Made by a program: the position numbers and the translations under genes. From the NCBI GenBank assembly GCA_934247225.1, contig CAKQJE010000002.1, positions 62,001 through 126,000 of the forward strand: 64,000 nucleotides of DNA, given 5' to 3'. Below, piece by piece: positions 59,891-64,000 of this stretch. The notes beneath the pieces are model-generated. The model was not told the origin of the DNA, searched no databases, and saw nothing but the letters and a program-made list of their open reading frames with translations. Origin of the DNA: an uncultured Clostridia bacterium (GTDB lineage Bacteria > Bacillota > Clostridia > Christensenellales > Borkfalkiaceae). The first letter of the stretch is position 1. Each line of letters opens with the position of its first letter.

Positions 59891-61924
59891 TTAAATTCCC
59901 CAGGTTGCGTACAGAATATCGAGTCCGACGTTCTGTGCCGTATACTGAATGCTGAGTTCTCTGCAATCATCCCTGAACGCTATTCTCTCCGCTTTCAACG
60001 ATTCCTGACTGTAATACCCCGAATGAAGCGTTAAAAGCGCGTATCTCGGGAAAATGCTTTCTATCTTGATATGCTTTGCGATAACCTGATATTTTGCGTT
60101 ATCGGTATATTTCAGCGGTTCTATCGCCTCGTACGCCTCATCGATTAAATCGAGCCAGTGAGTGAGAAGATTTCTCGGCCAGTACTTGCTTACGGCTATC
60201 TGTTCGTAAATTGTTCCGCTTATTTCATTCGTTTCATCGTTTTCTATCTTTCTGCTCCATATTTGAAATTCAGACAAAAATTGACGCATCGGCTTTGTCG
60301 CATCCATGAAATAATTTGCGAAAAAGTCGTCTGTTATCTCCTGAAGATTGCAGTTTACATCGAACTCCTCTATCGAATTTATATATTCTTTAAGTTTATT
60401 GAAACCCGTGGCGTTGGTCTGCATCGTCTGACCTTCCGTCCAGACGTATTCGGAGTTGTTCGCTCTGAAGAAACGAAGGGTTTCAAGCGAACTGTCGAAG
60501 GTGTTGAACGGATAGAGGTAATAGCTGTAGTTCGGCTCGTAAAGCCATGCATAAACGTGCGACGATAACGAAGCCCAACCTTCGGCTATTTCGGCGTACT
60601 GCTTATTTACGTCGTCGTAAAACGAATGAGTGAACGAAGCCTCGATAGGCGCGATGAACACGCCGACGTTCTTTTCGAGAACTACCGATTCGTCCATCGC
60701 CGAATACGTTCCGTCCGCGTTTTTGACTACGGGAGCCTGCGTCGTATGGTGATAAGCGAAGATATTTATGAGCAGGTCGCGCTTTTCGGTGTTTTCCGCC
60801 GCCGCTTTCTCATCGAAATACGCGTCAACTATTTTAGCGACTCTGTTGGTAAACTGAATTACCCTAGCCGCAGCCGCCGCATTCCCGTAGGTCTCCTCGT
60901 ACTTTTTGCACCATGTGCATTCGCAGGAATAGAAGTTATCCTGAATCGTGAACGTAATAACGGGCGTTTCGGGATATTCCTCGGCCTTCTGCTCGATGAT
61001 TTCCGCAACACGGGTTATCATAAGCTCGAGTTCGTCCTTGTCGCCACGCGCCGTATAACAAAGCTCGCGGTTATTCGTTGCAAACCAGTTGGGATGTTCC
61101 TCGGCAAGCGTAGGATCGATTTTGTTTTCGCTCGAGTTGAAATAATTAAGCGAATTGTGAAAATATCCGCCCTGCCCCACGGGAATTATAATGTCCTGAT
61201 TTTTGATAAAGCCCATTCCGTAACGAGCTTCGTCCGAAACGGCGTTACCCTGAACGCGGTAACCGTAATCGGGTTTTTCGATAATTTCCATATCGGGTAT
61301 CGTTCCGCCCTTTTTCGAATACACAACCGTATCTTCAGAATACATCGTATACCCTAAAACATGTTTTAAAAGCGTAATCGCGCCCTGCTGATAACCAAAA
61401 CCCGTTTCGACTTCCATAAACACGACGTTTCCGTAGGTTTTGAGATAATAACCCGACGGAGCAAGATCGTCTTCGGGCATCGTAAGCCCTGCCGCCGAAA
61501 ACAAATCTCTTCTTCCGAGTACGATATACTTATCGTTTCCCGAAACCGCAACTATGTCCTCGCCCGCCGTTATTTTTACGTCCGCGCCCGTTGCCGCGGA
61601 AATATGCTTTAAGATAAAGTTCGCCGCCTGAAGCGCCTTGGACGATTCGACGTCGTAAACTATCGTATAATCGGAAACGCCGTTTTCGACAAGAACCCTC
61701 TGCGGGTTTTCCGTAACATTTACCTTGTGAAGTCCGCCGTACCAGAAATGCTCTTCCTTTACGTCTATAGGATTGATCGCTTCATTCGGCTTATCCGAAG
61801 CAGATTCGCCCGCGTTTACCGAGTCGGTTTGCGAATCTCCGCCATTTCCGCACGAAACAAGGCTTGCAAAAAGCATAACCGCGATAAGAATTGCGGAAAG
61901 TATTCCGCCAAAAAGTTTTCTCAT
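59891..61924 (-). CDS. DUF4838-type lipoprotein, glycosidase-like
   Basis: A 677-residue lipoprotein (lipobox LVSC near residue 25). An N-terminal alpha/beta domain (about 75-200, QAANFILKHISAATGADVKI) resembles the GH20b/GH67N accessory fold. The core has HPNWFATNNRELCYT near 275 and TIQDNFYSCECTWCKKYEE near 331, the 'D-N-x-x-x-C-x-C-x-x-C' hallmark of DUF4838. WLYEPNYSYYLYPFNTF is another family block. The fold is related to glycoside hydrolases, but no activity is established that I can name. It is predicted to act outside the cell on the glycan taken up by this locus. Confidence 0.8.
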   Translation of the reverse strand: MRKLFGGILSAILIAVMLFASLVSCGNGGDSQTDSVNAGESASDKPNEAINPIDVKEEHFWYGGLHKVNVTENPQRVLVENGVSDYTIVYDVESSKALQAANFILKHISAATGADVKITAGEDIVAVSGNDKYIVLGRRDLFSAAGLTMPEDDLAPSGYYLKTYGNVVFMEVETGFGYQQGAITLLKHVLGYTMYSEDTVVYSKKGGTIPDMEIIEKPDYGYRVQGNAVSDEARYGMGFIKNQDIIIPVGQGGYFHNSLNYFNSSENKIDPTLAEEHPNWFATNNRELCYTARGDKDELELMITRVAEIIEQKAEEYPETPVITFTIQDNFYSCECTWCKKYEETYGNAAAAARVIQFTNRVAKIVDAYFDEKAAAENTEKRDLLINIFAYHHTTQAPVVKNADGTYSAMDESVVLEKNVGVFIAPIEASFTHSFYDDVNKQYAEIAEGWASLSSHVYAWLYEPNYSYYLYPFNTFDSSLETLRFFRANNSEYVWTEGQTMQTNATGFNKLKEYINSIEEFDVNCNLQEITDDFFANYFMDATKPMRQFLSEFQIWSRKIENDETNEISGTIYEQIAVSKYWPRNLLTHWLDLIDEAYEAIEPLKYTDNAKYQVIAKHIKIESIFPRYALLTLHSGYYSQESLKAERIAFRDDCRELSIQYTAQNVGLDILYATWGI

Positions 61925-61935
61925 TGCATTCCTCC

Positions 61936-64000
61936 TTATTTTGCGATGATGTCGACAGTGAAATAGTCCACGTTGCCGCTACCGTCCACAGCCATTAAAA
62001 TCAATCTGTATGTTCCCGCCTTAGTCGCTTTAAAAGAATTGGAGCTTACGGGAATCTCGTTCATTTTGCCCGACGGATCCTCGACGTACTTCGCGACGTA
62101 TACTTCGCTTTCCGCCGAATAATTGTCGCTTACCGTGAATTTCGGCAAAACGTAAATCTCGCCGACACCTATCTCCGTTTTAAATTCGCCGAGGAACTTA
62201 AATACGGGAACTTCCTCGTCCAGAACAGTGTACGAAACCGAATAAGGCGTTTTGTTTTCCGAAGAATTGAAAACGTCCGAAACGACGTATCTTACTGCGT
62301 ATTCGCCGATTTTATCGAAGTTTACGGTATATTCTTTGGTCGGATCGACGTTGTTCATCGACATACCGTTTATATCCGTAAGATAATTTCCTTCCGCGTC
62401 TACAACCGACATTGTGAACAAAACGTTCGGATCGAGAACGTCCGCCGCGTAAGCCGCGGGAATGGTTACTTTCCCGAGGGCAAACGTTCCGCCTGCCGCG
62501 CCCGACACGTAATACGCGGGTTCGGTACTGTCGCTCGTGACCGTTCCCGTAAATGAATGATTTACTATTTTTTCGATATATAAGGACTTTTCCCCGCTCG
62601 TTTCGAACGCAAAATCAAGCCTTACTTTGTGAGATTTAAAGCCTTCGAAAGCCTTGCCGGCGTCGGTTTTTCCGATGTCTATCGTAAATCCCGCCGCCGT
62701 AAGTTTGCCGTCGGAATAGCTTATTTCGACGTTTTTGGAATCGTCGAACGAAAACTCGGGGGACACCGTCGTTCCGCCCACAGTAAAATACGTCTTCCCG
62801 TTCTTCTCTTCCAGAACGAACGTTACTTTAACGTTTTTATCTTCGTCGTCGGTAAGCGCGGCTGTTATTTTGCCGAATCCTCCGGCAACACCTCTTAAAG
62901 TCAAAGAAAATCTGTCGGCAAGAAGAGGATTTATAAACCGAGCCGTTCCGTTTCCGTTTACGGTGATTTTAAGTCCGTTTTCCGTCTTTTCCGCCAAAAC
63001 CCCGTCCTCGGAATAAATGTAGGAAGCAAAATCAAGTCTCTTTCTGTTTCCGACTACGTTCCATACGTCAACGCAAGGAATTTCGTAAGTTTTTTCGGTT
63101 GCTCCCGCAGCGAAAACAAATTTTACGCTTCCCCTTTTTCCGTCGATTGCGGGAACGTAAACGTCGCCCGCCGCATAAACTTTTTCGCCGTTTTTATCAG
63201 TGATTTTGCAAGAGGCGGTTATTTCTTTTTTCAATCCGCCTGCGTAATCGGAAGCAACGAAAAAAGGTATTTTATAGCTTCCGCCCGCAATCAGAACGGA
63301 CGGCAGAACCGCGTCCGCAGAAAATACGGGAGCGGACGAAACGACCGCGTTTACAGAATATTCCGCGCTTGCCGTTTGTCCTATTTCGTCGGTTACGACG
63401 TAAATTATCTTATATTCGCCCGCAGATTCGGGAATAAAAGCTCCGTCTGTAACGGTAATTTTTTCGCCGTTATGTTCGGCGTGAACCGACAGACTATGGC
63501 TTCCCGAGCCGCCGCTCACCGTTGCCGAAGCGACTTGTACCGTTTCGCCGACTTTAACCTCGGTTTGTTTTTCGCTTTCGTTAATCGCGATAACGGGGTC
63601 GGGTACGTCCGACATACAATTTACCCAAAGAATTTTTTCGGCTGTGTTGCCGCTGAAATCGGTCGCCTTGTAAATTATCGCGTAATAACCCGCGTAATCG
63701 GTTTTGAACACGCCGTTTTCAACGCTTATCGAAACGGGATTGCCCGAATTGTAATTGTAAGCTACCCCGCAGTCTACGGAAAGATAGCCGCAAACGTCGT
63801 CGAAAGCGTAAGCGGAAGGCACTTTATACGTTTTTCCGACTTCCGCAAGAGGCATTTCGTCCGTTTCGCCCTCAACGATTATTTCGGGTTTAACGTCGTC
63901 GGTATACAGCGATTTTGAAATATTCAGACCGTAAACCGAATAAATTTCAAAATTCGCGGTCGACGCCGAATACATATCGCACGTTATCGACATCTTCACC
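61936..64000 (-). CDS. Ig-like repeat surface protein (partial, 5' end beyond right edge)
   Basis: The last 687 residues of a larger protein. Several Ig/cadherin-like domains of about 80-100 residues share the pattern 'V-G-x-x-Y-x-V-P ... A-x-D ... G-x-Y-x-I-I/V-Y-x-A/V-x-D'. Examples are GKTYKVPSAYAFDDVCG, KVGETVQVASATVSGGSG, and the last domain at about 600-687. In the middle is a lectin-like beta-sandwich (LTLRGVAGGFGKITAALTDD). The C-terminus ends directly with a domain strand (VDIIAK), with no membrane anchor or sorting motif, so attachment must lie at the missing N-terminus, perhaps as a lipoprotein like its neighbours. Confidence 0.78.
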   Translation of the reverse strand, partial: VKMSITCDMYSASTANFEIYSVYGLNISKSLYTDDVKPEIIVEGETDEMPLAEVGKTYKVPSAYAFDDVCGYLSVDCGVAYNYNSGNPVSISVENGVFKTDYAGYYAIIYKATDFSGNTAEKILWVNCMSDVPDPVIAINESEKQTEVKVGETVQVASATVSGGSGSHSLSVHAEHNGEKITVTDGAFIPESAGEYKIIYVVTDEIGQTASAEYSVNAVVSSAPVFSADAVLPSVLIAGGSYKIPFFVASDYAGGLKKEITASCKITDKNGEKVYAAGDVYVPAIDGKRGSVKFVFAAGATEKTYEIPCVDVWNVVGNRKRLDFASYIYSEDGVLAEKTENGLKITVNGNGTARFINPLLADRFSLTLRGVAGGFGKITAALTDDEDKNVKVTFVLEEKNGKTYFTVGGTTVSPEFSFDDSKNVEISYSDGKLTAAGFTIDIGKTDAGKAFEGFKSHKVRLDFAFETSGEKSLYIEKIVNHSFTGTVTSDSTEPAYYVSGAAGGTFALGKVTIPAAYAADVLDPNVLFTMSVVDAEGNYLTDINGMSMNNVDPTKEYTVNFDKIGEYAVRYVVSDVFNSSENKTPYSVSYTVLDEEVPVFKFLGEFKTEIGVGEIYVLPKFTVSDNYSAESEVYVAKYVEDPSGKMNEIPVSSNSFKATKAGTYRLILMAVDGSGNVDYFTVDIIAK

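Noticed and set aside
1..64000. CRISPR arrays, rRNA, insertion sequences with intact transposase, riboswitches
   Set aside because: No regularly spaced short repeats, rRNA-like blocks, complete transposase or recognisable aptamer motifs were seen. The repeats found are protein-module, border or inverted-repeat types.

Overview
The window reads as a chromosomal segment from a low-to-moderate GC, Gram-positive-type anaerobe (Bacillota, probably Clostridia from a gut-like habitat). The basis is strong AGGAGG ribosome sites, consensus sigma-A promoters, lipobox lipoproteins, Listeria-Bacteroides (InlB-type) repeats on surface proteins, and LacI and AraC regulators next to CUT1 sugar transporters that lack their own ATPase gene. 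The order or genus cannot be fixed from sequence reading alone. Nearly all genes lie on the minus strand, and almost everything is glycan capture and breakdown.

Region A (about 0.7-15.9 kb) is a starch/maltodextrin system. A secreted GH13 enzyme of the CGTase/maltogenic amylase type (13256-15451) and a lipoprotein with starch-binding-like modules (9957-11627) act outside. MalE-MalF-MalG import the products, and a cytoplasmic GH13_20-like enzyme, glycogen/maltodextrin phosphorylase and 4-alpha-glucanotransferase finish the job. The divergent LacI-family regulator (11819-12961) carries two tandem LacI helix-turn-helix domains. A 16-bp near-palindrome, ATTTAATCGGTTAAAT, overlaps both target promoters and lies upstream of the regulator gene. 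A related site lies 42 kb away in front of a large surface protein.

Region B (16.7-40.0 kb) is one 14-gene co-directional run. It starts with two big lipoproteins, a solute-binding protein and two permeases, one of them fused to a large extracytoplasmic domain. It continues with an oxidoreductase, a GH78 rhamnosidase, a beta-propeller protein and a GH2 enzyme, and ends with the hexuronate pathway uxaB-uxaA-uxaC-eda-kdgK. The eda frame is broken twice. The likely diet is rhamnose- and uronate-containing oligosaccharides taken up largely intact. A divergent AraC regulator (40281-41090) probably activates it: paired 21-bp-spaced direct repeats overlap the -35 of this operon and of a neighbouring secreted tyrosine-phosphatase lipoprotein.

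Region C (42.3-44.3 kb) is an accessory patch of recombinase, restriction-modification and ATPase fragments around an intact HEPN-like gene. Its borders recur at 16.4-16.7 kb, and its recombinase tail recurs at 0.27-0.56 kb, so degraded mobile elements sit between the metabolic blocks.

Region D (44.3-64 kb) is a second minus-strand run: SGNH esterase, five-bladed-propeller hydrolase, alpha/alpha-barrel protein, GH78, GH2, GH38, then a repeat-rich surface protein with a Cys-containing C-terminal anchor, an Ig-like lipoprotein, a DUF4838 lipoprotein and the 3' part of another Ig-like protein that enters from the right edge. The first 77 bases hold the start of yet another rhamnosidase leaving the left edge.
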